The notes: a model not told the origin generated them from the sequence alone. A stretch of 64,000 bases of DNA from Leptodontidium sp. MPI-SDFR-AT-0119 (GCA_020726505.1 JAHLEZ010000009.1:682001-746000); one strand, 5' to 3'. Positions 23,567-36,000 are shown, numbered from the stretch's first letter. A program made the numbers and translations.

Positions 23567-23823
23567 TGTCGGTATAGTACTAGTTTATGTACTACGCCGT
23601 ATATGTGAATATATTTTAATACGAGTATAGCGACAAAGTAATAAATATATAGTTTAAAATCTGTGTCAATTCTAAGAGAGTGCGAGGAGAACTAGACTAT
23701 ATATTACGAAACCCCACCGAATCTCCACTGAAACCAGTCCGGCTAAGCTCTGACCCCTGACTTTGACCCGCACCCCCCTTTTCCAGACCGAAGTATACTC
23801 ATATAGGGACCTGTGGACCAACA
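23567..23823 (-). repeat. inner copia 5' LTR
   Basis: A 257-bp partner of 16280-16535; it ends GGACCAACA and is followed by the second AAAAC duplication. Differences from the partner are mostly C/T or G/A, as expected after RIP. Confidence 0.9.
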
Positions 23824-23828
23824 AAAAC

Positions 23829-24158
23829 TAAACGATTAGGCCACAATTATTCTTATACTACTAAGTTAGGCAAATAACCGTTTTATTTAAAGTAGCGCAT
23901 CCCCCACTTGATTCTTGATCTTGTAACCTCTCTATAATATATACAGATTAACCTTTCGATTTACTAACTAATCAACTAATTAATAATTAATTAACTAATT
24001 AATAAATTAATTAATTAATACTATAAGTATATTAAGGCGCTCTATTAAGGCCGTTAAGGCTGATTGTTTAGTTACTATTATAAGTTATTAAGTTGATTTT
24101 TATTAAGTTGATCGTTAATTTTGGGGCTGTATATTAATTTAAATATTACTAACTATAG
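23829..24158. other. outer copia 3' region: TTAA-rich low complexity and intron
   Basis: A continuation of the outer element after the inner copia. It contains a run of TTAATTAA-type repeats (about 23940-24010). It ends with TACTAACTATAG, a good branch point plus 3' splice site, so an upstream exon and intron of the accessory gene lie here. The first exon could not be located. Confidence 0.5.
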
Positions 24159-24990
24159 TAGGCGAAGAAGAAGAAGGATACTAAGAAGGCTCCAAAGGCT
24201 GCTCTTACTCTAAAGAGAGCTACTGCGGCTGCTCTTATTACTCGTGCTCGTGCTCCTCGTGTCAAGGGAGCTAAGCGTGCGGTTGTTTATTTAGGTTATA
24301 TTAATGGCGCCCTTTAAACTAAAAGTACTAGCGAGTACTTTAATATTATTAGTCGGGGTGCTCACTACTTTGCGTGCGCCTCAGGCCACTGTTACAAGGT
24401 TACTCCCGCTATTACTTAGGCTCCTTTCCTAGTTTACTAGGCTACGCTCTTAAATGACATAAGCGAGAAAGTAAATTCCTTAGGTTATTCTTTATTTAAC
24501 GTGTAATTACTAACCTTTTTAGGAATTAAAGCGCCTAAGAGCTCCTGTTTTTATAGCCCTTAAGGGTTAAGTTATTGTTAGTGGAGCTGCCGGTGGAGTA
24601 ACTGGCTCTGCCAGTCTTGCTTTAGGTGCGGCCTCGGCTACTCTCTACGTCGATTCCTCCTCTGAATTAGAGGGTGGTGAAGAGACTCCTCTAGGAGCAT
24701 CTCTGGCTTCTCTTACTACTCCTGCGGCTACTTCTCCTACTGCTCCTGCGGCTGCTTCTCCTGCTGCTCCTGCTACAGCTGTAGGTGGAGCTAGTGGAGC
24801 TGCTATTGCGGCCGCTAGCGTTAGTGCTAGTCTCGTTACTTTTTGGGCTATAATAGCTAATAAGCCCCGAGGAGTTACTCTTACACTAGAGCAAGAGGCT
24901 TAGGCTACTTATGTTGAGGAACTTGTTAGAGTGATTACTAGTGCGTTAAGTGACTTAGTTTAAGAGGTTTTAGGCCTTCTAATTAAATAA
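24159..24990 (+). pseudogene. outer copia antisense accessory gene
   Basis: A plus-strand gene, convergent with pol. The exon from 24159 starts Lys-rich (A-K-K-K-K-D-T-K-K) and reads in one frame to 24470, including C-A-S-G-H-C-Y-K-V-T-P and A-P-F-L-V-Y. A 52-nt intron (24471-24522; GTAAAT, TTACTAAC, TTTTTAG) joins in phase 0 to a second exon with a long Ala/Ser/Thr/Pro-rich tract (24580-24850) and a helical C terminus ending at the TAA at 24988. Premature stops are TAA/TAG in Gln-like positions. The Cys cluster, P-.-F block and a phase-0 intron after a short helix match the gene at 9790-10478. Function unknown. Confidence 0.6.
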
Positions 24991-27900
24991 GTTACTCTCT
25001 TTTATGTGAGGCGAGGCTTAAGAACCTCTAAACAACTAAGTATCCCTTTGTAATTTACTTACGTTACGTTACTTTTACTATAGAAACAAACAACTATTAA
25101 AAGTAATTAAATCTTCTAAATACTGTGAATTTCACCCTTGAGCTTAGTTATTCTCTAAGTAAATGAAACCGCAAGAGAATTTATTAAGGAATAACTATTA
25201 TATAAGAAAATACTCTTATAATAAAGGAAAAGTAAAAAACGTGTATAAAGACTTACTTTAAAGCGAGGGCTCTATAGTAAGTTACTCTAATTAAGCACAA
25301 ACATCCACTAAGTTAATAAGAGTAATAAAATTCTTAAATTTCTATCGAGAGAGGTTCTTTATAAGTCTATTAGCGAGTATATAACTCGTAAGTAAATATT
25401 CGACTGAAAAAGTGCCCTTTTAAAACTCTTAGCGTAATTACATATTTTAAATATTAACGTAGTGTAATTTAGTAAAGATACGCTGATTTTCCTTAACGAT
25501 TAACTATATTATTTACTAATTATTATAGAAGATTCTCTAAATTTCCCTTAACTTAAGACGTAACTCCCGAAAGAAACACTATAAAGTTATAATCTCCTTA
25601 GCCGTACGCTTAACGCCTAAAAGCTTAGCCTGTGTAGTCGAAGTAGTGACTATATCTTATAAGGCCGCTCTCTATAAGATTAAACCTCTAAAAAGTATTA
25701 TAATATAACTATTAAAAGAGCGCCTAGTATTAAGATCGTCTATAAATAAAGTATCCGAAGCTATAATAAGCTGAGAGTCGCGTAGCTTATAACTATAGGT
25801 AATCGCCAAAAATCAAGTTCTGAAGAAGTAATAAATAATTTAATTAACTGCCGTAAGGTGCTCTAAAGAGGGGTTAATTAAGAAGTGAGAAAGTCTTGAA
25901 GCTGTAAACGTAACGTTTGCACGTAATATAATTGCCGTGTAAAGTACTAAGTTAACCTTCTCTTAATACTCTTTAATTTAAGTTAAGGTTACTTGCCCTT
26001 AATTCTTTAGTAACTTAACTTAAGGTAGTAACGTACTTAGGTAATTTCTATCTATTAAGTCAAATCGTAGAGTAACCTTTTCGATATAAGTATCGTGTAT
26101 TAAAGAAATAGTCTTCACTTAACGATCTCTAATAATATAAACACTCAAAAACTACTCTATTAGTTTACTTCTAATAAGCTTATATACTATATATAAACCC
26201 TTGATTATAAGTTAAGCGTCTTTAAGGGCTAAAGCGTAATATAACACTTAAATATCGTCGACATAAAAGATAATAAAGACTAAGCGTTACTCGTTTATAA
26301 AAATACAAGGCTCCTCCTTATAAGGGATTAACTTTAACTTTAACAAGGTTCTAGTAAACTCTCTGTACTATAGTACTAGCGAGTCTCTAAGTCTATAAAG
26401 TGCATAATTAACTTCTATTATTATGCCGTCTTGTTTAAATCTATCTAGTAAGTAGTAGCGTACGCGAGCACTCGATTCGCTTCGTTTGGCGTTTATAAAG
26501 GCGTTAATAACGTTAAATTAGATTATCTCTAAATCAAATTGAACTACTATTACTATAATAGTCCTAAAAGAACAAGTAATTAAAGTGGCTATATATATTA
26601 AGAGAATTGACGTTTCAGGTTGTAAATCCCCTCTAATAATAACTTGCGAGCGACACTTAATTAAATACCTTAAAGAATCGACCCTAACGTGAAATACTTA
26701 TTTTAATAGTATTAATTATTTAGTGGCGAAGCTTTGTTTAACAACTCTCTAATAATTGCGCGACTTTAAGTTAGTGATTTCCTTGATTACGTTGGCTCGG
26801 AAGTACTCTTTTAAAAGGTAATCCTTAAGGTCTCTCTAATTTAATAAGTCCTTTAGTAATTAAGATTAATGTATTCGTGGGAGATTAACTGGTTGTCGAA
26901 TTTCGACATTTTTGAGAATAGACGCTGAAATAATAGCGTGGACTACGCTTAAGTCTTTCCTGTCTCTTCGCACTAGTTCTTGACTAAGCTAAAAGGTCCT
27001 TAGAAAGTCCTTCAAATACTCACGGTTGTTCAATAGGTTTAACGATTCCGTAATTAACTCTCTAATAATTACTATATAGACACTTCGATTCGGTTTCGTT
27101 ATCTTACTACTAACTCGAGTCTTTCGACTGTCGCTAGTTACTCGATCTTTTACCCTCTTCCTTTATAAAGGTTTAAGTAAGTTATTATTAGTTAGGGCCG
27201 GAAGTAGTAAGTATTACTTTATACTTAATTCTTCCCTTAAGTTTAATAAGTTAAAATACTCTTTATATTTTATTACTTAAGGCAGAGCTTCTAATTACTT
27301 AGGGCCGGCACTTTAAGTAAGTGCTCCCCGACGCTTAAGACCGCGCTCTTAGTCGTATAACCCTTAAGAGTATATAATAACTTATAATATTAATTAGCGT
27401 TTAGCTCTTATATCTCTTTTAAAGTTTAGTGCGCTACGTAAAATATTTCTCTTAGTTATACTTTAAGACACTAACTGTCTTAATTTATCGACTCGTTTTG
27501 AGACTTAATTAGAGTACTCGTGAGTAAGAAGTCTAGTACTCTTACTTAGTTAATTTACCCCCGAGTTTTTATTAACGAGCTCTATTAATCTTGACTTTTT
27601 TAGGGGCAATATTAGTTACTTTAACCCCGTAGTTAAAAGCTTAAGCGAAGGCTATGACGCCCTTAATATTATAAACTTAGTAGTTTCTATAGAACTTATT
27701 ACTTAGCTTAGTTATTCCTTTTCTAAGGTAGTACTTGTTATTAATTTTAATATATCGAGTACGCTTAGTCGATTTATTATATTAGTTCTAACGTCCTAGG
27801 GTCCCTCCTCTTCTTTTAGCATTTTAGTAAGATCTCTTAATATTAAGCGCGGCTGGCCGACCGCTCTCTCCACGTTTAGAGAGCCTAAATAAAAGAGGGA
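24991..27900 (-). pseudogene. outer copia RNase H and reverse transcriptase
   Basis: On the minus strand RNase H is readable at about 25340-25640 (L-L-G-V-K-R-T-A-K-E-I-I-T-L, ending R-L-I-K-N-L-S-R). The RT active-site box F-Y-V-D-D-I is intact near 26260. Large parts between are interrupted by TAA/TAG. The end of RNase H closely resembles copia A at 9100-9345. The first 330 bp are probable 3' untranslated sequence. Confidence 0.8.
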
Positions 27901-29095
27901 TTTATTAAAAGTAACGTTCTAAGTTACTATTACACGCTGTAATTAAGGTACTTAGACCTTATATATATTAGACGAGACTTATCTTACTAGGTATTTAAAG
28001 TGCGCTCTTAAGTTGACTTTAAATGCTCTCTTTTATTAAAGAGCCTCTCGGTCCTTGATTATAGGGTAGGCTCTATAGCCGTATACTTATATATTACTTT
28101 AGTCAGGTCGTATATTAGTAGTAAACTTCTGAATAAGCTTGGGGTCGTAGTATTAAAAATATTGCCTAAACTAAGTATAAAAGATCTCATTTAGACTCTT
28201 AAAGCCTTTCCAAGTAGCTAGACTTATATTATAAAGAGTAATTATTATTATAGTTACTTCTATCTAAAGTTCTTTTAGTAAGTTTACTAAAAGGCGTATC
28301 TTAATAGACTTTTCGATAATTTCCTTACTTACACGCTCAGCTCCCTTATTAAGTTAGTATATATACGAAGGGGTACCTTTAATATTAATACTATTCTTTA
28401 TATACTACTTTTTATACTCAATTAATTTATTGATTCTTATAACTAAGGTATTGTTATCTTGGCGTATTTTGTAAATCGAGAGTCCAAATTGACGTCTCGT
28501 TTACGCCTTAAACGGTTTAAGAACTCTTAAGACGGCGATTAACCCTTTATTTTTTAAGAGCTATCTATAGAATTTCCCGTCGTATTAGTCTTTAATTAAT
28601 AAGAGCTAGCTGTTCCTATTAAATTTAATAAGGAAGTCAAATAAGTCCTAAGAAATACAATAAAAAGGCCTAGTAACTATTCTCTCCGAAGGTCTTCGAC
28701 TAACGACTTGCTACGCGACAGTTAAAGAGTACTCTTCACACTCAATTTAAGTAGTGCCTATAATCTCGACGTTACGCGCATTCTTAACTAAATTCTCTAA
28801 TACTTCCTTCCCTAAGTGCCCTGCCCGTAAGTGCTATAACCTAGCGTCGTCTAGCTACAGTCTCAAATATTGTCGACTTAATTAAAAGCCTTGCCGGATG
28901 TTCCTTTAAAACGTGGGGAATATTAAAAAAAGTATAAGTTAGGCGAATTAGAGAGTTATAAGTAGTTAAGGAGGCTAAAGAGTAGTTAAAAGGCTTGTAT
29001 TTAAAGAAAGCTAAGTTAAACTGTCGCTTTAATTACTTTAACACAATACTCTTCTTAGCTGATCTCACGTGTAACGTGTAGTTTAACTTATTATA
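27901..29095 (-). pseudogene. outer copia integrase
   Basis: The minus-strand frame near 28360 shows N-K-G-A-E-R-V-S-K-E-I-I, containing the integrase catalytic Glu, then E-.-S-I-K-I-R-L-L-V-N-L-L and a block ending V-Y-G-Y-R-A near 28080. This is the same arrangement as in the copia A integrase on the opposite strand. Stops occur at several Gln/Trp positions. Confidence 0.75.
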
Positions 29096-29527
29096 CTAAA
29101 GTCTAGCCTTTAATAAACGAGTTTCCGAAATAATATTAATATTAAATCCTTCGACGACAGCGACGTCGGAGAGCTTTAAGTCTTTAGTATTTAATTTATT
29201 AGGGCTATTAAGAGCACCCTTAAAAACACGAGTACTTCGACCCTTAACTATAAGGCTCGACGTTTTAGCTTTAATACTATTATTATTAGTTGATTTAATA
29301 AAGGTTCTAGGCTTTAATAGAGCAACTGAATTAACTAAATAAGTGGCAGCGCCGTTGTTAAGTAAGGTGCTCTCTAAGAGTAAGTGTTGATCTATATTAA
29401 TAGTAGCGTAAATTCCTGAGGTAACGAGAGCCTTATCGAGCAACTCCGGACTAATTACGTATATATTAATATTACCGGGGTACTTCAGTAGTTCTAAGGG
29501 TTTTGCCGAGGTTATTAGAGAAAACAA
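29096..29527 (-). pseudogene. outer copia protease segment
   Basis: A 143-codon minus-strand open stretch holds L-L-N-N-G-A-A-T-Y-L-V-N near 29350. This matches the copia retropepsin active-site block in which Asn replaces the catalytic Asp, a G-to-A type loss. Downstream strands end in G-F-N-I-N-I-I-S-E, the block also seen in copia A near 2880. It is an open fragment only; the surrounding frame is broken. Confidence 0.75.
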
Positions 29528-31068
29528 GGAGTTTTTGGAGGTTATTCCCTTGGCAATTTCCTTTATTACTACTTGTCTTTACCCTTTCTTGCCGATTACT
29601 CGCTTAAGGTCAAGAAACTCCTTTTTAAGCTTAATTTAAGTTTCCTTGATTTCCTCTATAAACAGTAAGTTACGCAGTTTATCCCTAGTTAAGCCGTCGT
29701 AGTAATATCGAAGTCTATAATACTCGATCGCTTTGTGTTAGTGAGAGCTTACCTTATAGGGGCAAGTGTTAATCGAGGTATTTAGCGAAGGAGTCCTTAG
29801 TACTAGTAGTACTCCTAGAGTATCTAATCTCCCTCTAAGTATAACGTATAATTTAACTGTCTTATTTCTTTTAGTAGCCGTAAGAGACTTTTCGTTAAGC
29901 GCTAATAACTAATTAACGTATTAAAGTAACGTGTACTTATAAATAACCCTAAGAGTATTATCTCTAAGGACCTTAGATAGTCGTTCGTAGGCTTATTTAA
30001 GTGCGAGCTTTTCTTATACTACCTTAATAAAGTTAATAATTACTAAGGGGCCCTTAACGTCCGGAATGTCGTATAATAGAGTATTTTAGTAAGTTAATCG
30101 CTACTCTTAAATCTATACCTTAAGATTGACTTATTTTATTTTGACGATTTCGAGCTTCTCTTTGTATTTAGCTTAAGCTTTAGTGATATTACTTGTTTCT
30201 AAAGGGGCGTAATCTCTCTTTAATACCTTAAGGAGTATTTGTAGAGTCTAAGATCGTGAGTTGTTCGGTTCGTCCGTTATCTTATTAAGTTACTCTTTTG
30301 CTCTCTATTCTTCCTTAATCTTGTACTCCTAAATAACACTCTAGTAAATTAAAGGATTAACTATCTCTTAAATCCACTTGTATACTGCCTTATAAGCCCG
30401 AGTCTTTTCTGACTATTATACGTGTTTCATAATATACTCCTTTATTAAGGTAATATATATTAAAGTAATTATAATAACGTTAAATAATACAGGAGGTATT
30501 ATACTTAGTTTAAGTCCCTTAAGTTCGAGTACTCGTTAGTCTCTATCTTACTTTACTTGCTCCTTAAAGTTGAAATCGAGAGCCTCCTTGTCTTATTATA
30601 CCTTTACTTAGCCGATCGTTTATACTTGAGGCTCGTTTTCAAGGATATTTAGAGCGGCCAGTAATTCTAGATTAATAAACGTCTATACTTTATAGAAAAT
30701 ACAAAAGGATTTAAAGGCTTAGTACTATAGAGTCTAGGTTTGCCTGTCGTAGTTAAGCGGCGTTCGATTATTAAAAGAGGAGACTAAAGTTGAGTCTACT
30801 ATAGCGAAGAGAAGGCTGCTCTCTCGAGGGTTCGATGGATTTATTAAAGAAAAGAAGAGAGTCTCAGGTACAAGTGCTCGATTTACCCTTTTCTAAAGAG
30901 GTTAAAGGGAAAATAATAGTGTGAACTATACTTGTTAATAAGTAGAAAGCGCCGACGTTGTTTGTCACTTACTAATCTTACGTTGACAGCTCTACTTAAG
31001 TCTGCAGAGCACAAAAGGAAGAATACTAACTTAATAACTTCGTCACGGGGCTCATAACTATCGTACAA
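29528..31068 (-). pseudogene. outer copia gag region and leader
   Basis: 1.5 kb between the protease segment and the LTR-like repeat at 31069. This is the gag position of the element. The left part is AT-rich and interrupted. At 30883-31089 a minus-strand 68-codon stretch is open but overlaps the LTR-like repeat and the putative primer-binding site GTTATGAGCC (31059-31068), so it is not taken as a gene. Confidence 0.45.
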
Positions 31069-31148
31069 AAACAGGCCTGCAGTTGTCAAACTGCAGATTA
31101 CGGTATATAACCTTTATCCCCAAGCGAGCACGTGATCTCTGCACGACA
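31069..31148 (-). repeat. second LTR-like repeat inside outer copia leader
   Basis: An 80-bp minus-strand unit beginning TGTCGTGCAG and ending ACGATA. It is preceded (on the minus strand) by CTGGGGGGTG and followed by GTTATGAGCC, so it carries both a polypurine tract upstream and a primer-binding-site-like sequence downstream. It shares its first ten bases with the 185-bp LTR at 31544-31728 and a CTGCAGTTTGACAACTGCAG palindrome with the TRIM-like repeats at 11002 and 11411. Confidence 0.55.
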
Positions 31149-31543
31149 CACCCCCCAGAGGTCAGCTGATTAAGCTAACCTCTGACACTTGGATCACGTT
31201 CCAGTCTCGTGACGTGTACCTGGGGTAGGAGAGCTAAGGACGGTAGCGTAGATGTAGCGCGCCCCTAGGTGCCTATGACGTAAGAGGTCAATTTAGTGCA
31301 CGTGCACCCGTGGTTCGTCCGTATCCGTTCCCGTATTCGTAAATACCCCAACGTCACGCCAACCCGTGCGTCACGGACTAGCCTAAAAAGGCACAGACAA
31401 TCATCAACCAGCCCGACCATGAGCCCGATGGTTCGGTTACCGGCTGCCCCTCGGAAAAGAAAAGGCTAAAAAACCATGAAAAGCAGTCCACAGAGGCGCA
31501 GGGAAGTGTGGCTCTTGACCACTGCGCTAATGGGGCTCATAAC
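31149..31543. other. GC-richer non-coding leader of outer copia
   Basis: 395 bp of clearly higher GC content than its surroundings and no coding capacity. It begins with CACCCCCCAG and ends with GGGGCTCATAAC, the reverse complement of a primer-binding-site-like motif adjoining the 5' LTR. It keeps many CpA dinucleotides, so it has largely escaped RIP. Confidence 0.5.
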
Positions 31544-31728
31544 TGTGGTGCAGAAGTGGAGTAGAGCCTTGCGATCAACGTAGGGAGAATTGGAGTGCTT
31601 GATTGTTGTCTAGAATACATAAGGAAATCAGGGGAGCACGTTGTTCTCCTGAAAGCGGTATAACATGGCAGAAACCATATCTAGCGTAGCGCGCAGCTAA
31701 CCGAACATCAGCCCGTGCCTGCACGACA
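31544..31728 (-). repeat. outer copia 5' LTR
   Basis: A 185-bp partner of 16021-16205. The ACTTT duplication follows at 31729-31733. Reading leftward, the next bases are GTTATGAGCCCCATTAGCGC, the probable primer-binding site. Confidence 0.88.
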
Positions 31729-31733
31729 ACTTT

Positions 31734-32890
31734 CCTATAGGGGTAAAACCTTTATTAAAGGTTTGGATTTCTTCAGCTACTAACTTAAAATCTAGTCCCT
31801 CTTCTGTATTAAACTCCTTAATAGGGATACTATAAATAGCGACCTTATACTATAGCTCTCTTCTCTTAATTGAAATTAAATCAGGAAGTACCCCCTTAAT
31901 AATTGACTCGTTTAAAATCAAGAACTTAATATTAAAATCAGGGGTAGTAGTAACTATTATATTACCCCTTAAAGAGAGAGAAACAGTAGAGATAATTAGC
32001 CCTTATATTCCCTTCTTATTAAAAGTAGAATTAAGCAAGTTGCGCGTAGTTATAGAAGAAAAGGTGTTTACTTAGACGTTCCGTGCCTATAAGAGGGTAC
32101 ATCTCTTAGTAAGAGCAGACTTACCTTTACTACTATTAGTACCTGTACTAGTAGTCTCCTTAGGGCTAGGGCTAGTATTACTAGCCTTAAGCCTATTCCC
32201 TTTAGGGCGAATATTAGTCTACTAGGCTGAATTCCCTTGGTTTTTGGCGTTATTTACTACATTCGCCTATATAGGCTTTATTAAAGTAGTCGAATTGGCT
32301 AGCTGACTAGTTTGAGGCTTAGTCTGATATTGCCGAGCTTGGTTTTCAATTTTCCTAGTAGCTTGCTCTAGGTTAGCGACTTAAGAGGCTAGAATAGTAG
32401 TTGTATTACGTATTCTACTATGCTCTATAAACTCTCGAAATACCTCCAGTAAATCAAGTAGTCTAGCTTACTTATCTCTAGATTAAGTAACTGAATAGGC
32501 TTTGACTAATAAGTCTCTAGCCTCTAGTACTAGTGTATTACTAACTTCATCGGTATTAGTAGTATTACTACTTACTGAGAATTAGAAGGTTTATTAATTA
32601 GCTAAGCGACGATTTTTTGTCGATATAGCGTATTAGGGGGCTTAAGGGTGGTCCGCGCTTAGCTCCGAGCTCTGTGCGGCTCTGTACTAGATTAGCGCTA
32701 GTAAATAGGGGTAAAAGAGGTGTGTTTTGAGTAAGGGGGTCAATACTAGAGTCTCTTGCGTTTCTAGAGGCTCTCGGAGTAGGCTTATTCGATTCAGAGC
32801 CTAGAGAAGGCCTAGTCGGAAGCTTTCTTAGGTCTCTTGCTTCTGGCGTAGGCGTTAGGGGCTCTAAAGAGCCAAAGGGGTCGGAAAGGG
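31734..32890 (-). pseudogene. LINE copy 1 ORF1, N-terminal and central part
   Basis: The minus-strand continuation of the LINE. It begins with a Ser/Pro/Thr-rich stretch near 32840 (P-T-P-E-A-R-D-L). The central RNA-binding region includes L-R-G-N-I-I-V-T-T-T-P-D-F near 31950 and F-N-K-G-F-T-P-I-G-K near 31750, a typical Tad ORF1 pattern. The frame then meets the ACTTT junction and resumes at 16020. Stops are mostly TAG/TAA. The 5' end of the LINE is somewhere between 32890 and 33050. Confidence 0.75.
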
Positions 32891-33049
32891 GCTTTATACC
32901 ACCTATGGCTAGCAGAGCTTATAAGGCACTACAGCTTATAGGGGCAAAGGAATAGGGTGTTTGTATAGTTCTTCAAAGAATAGAAGCAATTGCAGTCGAA
33001 AGGCAGGGGGGTAAAAAGTCCCGAAAAAGTGTGTGTTTGATGAATATGT

Positions 33050-36000
33050 AGTGCTTTATTAACTTGTAACTGCGCGTTGAGCTTCCGAGCCTCTACTATG
33101 GCTTTCTTATATACGGCGGCTTTCTCTAATACAGTCTTTAATAAAGTATCGTTTATTATCATGCGAGGGAAGGCGCCGAATACGAGTAATGTCGGTACTA
33201 GGCCGTCCGGTCCTGCTGTGTCGTTAATTACCTTAAGGGCTGTTTATAGTGCGCTCTCTTTTGACAAGCCTAGTGATTCTAATCTAACTATGTCGTAGAT
33301 ACGCTTTAAGACGGCATAGTAGCGCTCCACCTGACCGATAGAATGGTGGGCTTCCGTAAGTACGGGTTTTGTCGTAATCCCTAAGGAAGTGGCGTATTAG
33401 TTGAATTCGCTACTAATAAATTAGAGTCCTTGGTCGTGTATAAGTATATCTAGTGGTCCTAAGTACGTCTCGATCTAGCATTCCTTAATCTTCTCCTATA
33501 CGTGCTCTACTGTCGTATTCTTAAGCCATTGTCCGGCCTAGAAGCGTGTCGATTAGTCTACTATATAAACTATATTAATACTATCGATTACAGTAATATT
33601 AATAGAAACACAATAGTTAAAGTCGGCATCGTCTCTTAAGGTAAAGCGGAATCTACTAAGTGATTTGCCGTGCTTTTGGCATTCTTTATAATACTTAGTT
33701 ATATACTTTAACGCATCTATATTAATATTATAGCCTGCTCTATCGAGGAGCTTCTAAAGGCGTTTTACTAATAGATGGCCGAAACGCTTGTGAAGGCGGC
33801 GTATCTCTAGTTCTGTGAGGTAGCATTCGTTCTATTTAATTAATTCCGTAAGAAAAGTGTAAAGTGATTCGTCTTAAAGGAGCTAGGGGTGGCCAAATCG
33901 TCGAATGATTAGTACCTCTCTTTGTTCGTCTTCCTTACGAAGTGTATTTGTTAGGTTATTAAAGTAAAGCTTGTTTTTGTCTATATTAGCAAGAGAAAGT
34001 AGAAATGGAGTCCCTGTATAGAAGACGTGGAATCGGAGCTTTCTTACCGGTGTACTAATGTTAATAAAGCCGATGGAGGTGGCGTCGCCGATGCCGAATT
34101 TAACGCTGATTATTATAGATTCGTTAATCTCTGTAGGGTATAGCTTATTATAAGCCAAGTACTAGTTATAACCTACTGTTAATCTGCGAGCTGCGCCTGT
34201 ATCGATCAGGATACTATGGAAATCACGTGAATCGTACCGTGTTTGTGCTAATTCCGTATGTAGTTCTAAGGTCTTTTGTTTTCTTAGGCTAGTATATAGT
34301 AAGGCCTAGTTTATAAGCTTTATAGTTATAATCTCGGCCTCTTCTTATGTGATTTCTTTATAGAATAGCACTTCTAGTGAGTCTCTGCCAAAGTCATATG
34401 ACGTGGATGTGTCGCTGCTATTAAAAGTAACATTATTAGCGAAGAATTAGTCGTAATACTCCTCTTGTGTTCTTTTACAGTTAATAATAAACTATTAAAA
34501 TCTCTTATTAAAGCCTTTTCCGAACTTGCTGTTAAATTTAGTGCTATTCCGGCGTTTTTATACCTCTTTTGCGGCGTCTTGTTCGTGTTGTGGATACTCT
34601 ATCAACTAATAGCCCGGCTTTCTATATATAATACATTGTTTCTTAGGTCTTTGTTGTGTCTACTATAGCTTAATTTGCCGTAGTTCTTATCCTTTAGTCG
34701 GTGATAATACTCGCGGTCTGTAAAGAAGGTTTCGGTCGTGCTCGCGGAGCCGTAAATATGTTTATATGTCTGAACGGAGTTCTTAAGCGAATTGATTAGC
34801 TCCGTAAGCGTCACAAGTAGTGCGGAATAGGTGTTTTGGCATTCAGGTAGGTCTTAGCATGCTTGTATAAGCTTACTGTGTATAAAGTTGTCACTCTAAA
34901 GGTCGTATGTAAGGCCGTGGCGTATATGCGTAAGGTCGTTTAGTATTTAGGTGAAGCATTCTGTAAGGCTCTTCTCTAGAGTCTTTTGCTTATATACTTT
35001 AAGGCTAACTAGGTTCTATTTAGTCAGGTTCGCACGTTTAAAGCTCGTATCTTTAGAATAATAGGAAATAGCCTTTGACATATACGTAAATATCTCCTAA
35101 AGGTACATTAGGCTATTATAATAATACGTTTATGCGTCTCCTCGTAGCATTAATGGAAAAGCTTTCGTATAGTCGTCTCTACTTATGTCGGCTCTTATGT
35201 AATAGTCGTAAAAGATATTAAGCTTAATATTAAATATATCCCCGGTGCCAGTATATTTATCTTTTGTACGATATATCTTCTCTAGTTATACTAGCTTTTG
35301 TCTAAGCTCTTCGTATCCTTATATAAGTAGTAGTAACGGTAACTTATTATAGCACTCGTCAGTTTCCAGTTATTACTATACATTAGGGTACTACTAAGTC
35401 TTTTATTAACTTGGTTCCCGTTACTCCCTATGTATTAGCTCTACGTCGCTTTACTATTGTTATCGGGGGAACAGTTCCTTTTAGTAAGTACGTGTGTTTA
35501 AATACTCTAGCTAGTTAATACGGGACAGGGGGCGTTAATTCCTTAAAGGTGTTACATTCTATTATTTTAGTATTAGATTTAGAAGTCGCGGCTTACGTAT
35601 CTCTTAATATAAAAGTCGCGGACCTAGTGTCTTTTAATATTAAGGTCGAGCTTGAGTCGTTGTATCCTTGCGTGTTAGTGAAGAGCTATAGTAAACCTTT
35701 AGTAGTTACGTAAGCTAATTATTGTCGTTCTTAAGTGACTTTTGGAAGGTTTTCTCATTAGACAGTATATAATTAGCTTTCTTTATCTTCTTTAAGTAGA
35801 GATTAAAGTATACTAACTTAAAAGGAAGAAGCTCTTCTTATATGGCTATTATCTCATTATCTTCTTATGTTAGTAAGTCTTCTTTGGTTTAACATTCCTA
35901 TAAAACTTGTACTAGCGGTTATATCGTGCTACCGTTAACTCCTCTTAATCTTAATACTCTAACTATTTTATTAAGTTTGCCCTTACGTATTACGCTCTAT

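Larger units (their letters stand above)
16280..23823 (-). mobile_element. inner copia element, complete, TSD AAAAC
   Basis: LTRs of 256-257 bp (16280-16535 and 23567-23823; TGTCGGT to CCAACA) enclose a 7-kb body. AAAAC lies on both sides (16275-16279 and 23824-23828). The minus-strand body reads, from left, RNase H, reverse transcriptase, integrase and gag-side sequence. A plus-strand accessory gene sits between the left LTR and RNase H. The pol part is strongly RIP-mutated. Confidence 0.92.
16021..31728 (-). mobile_element. outer composite copia element, TSD ACTTT
   Basis: Identical-family 185-bp repeats at 16021-16205 and 31544-31728 (TGTGGTGCAG to CACGACA) flank this 15.7-kb block. ACTTT occurs on both outer sides (16016-16020 and 31729-31733), proving a single insertion into the LINE. 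pol runs on the minus strand with RNase H at the left. A complete second copia (16280-23823) is nested in its 3' region, and an extra LTR-like repeat lies in its 5' leader (31069-31148). An antisense accessory gene is at 24159-24990. Confidence 0.88.
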
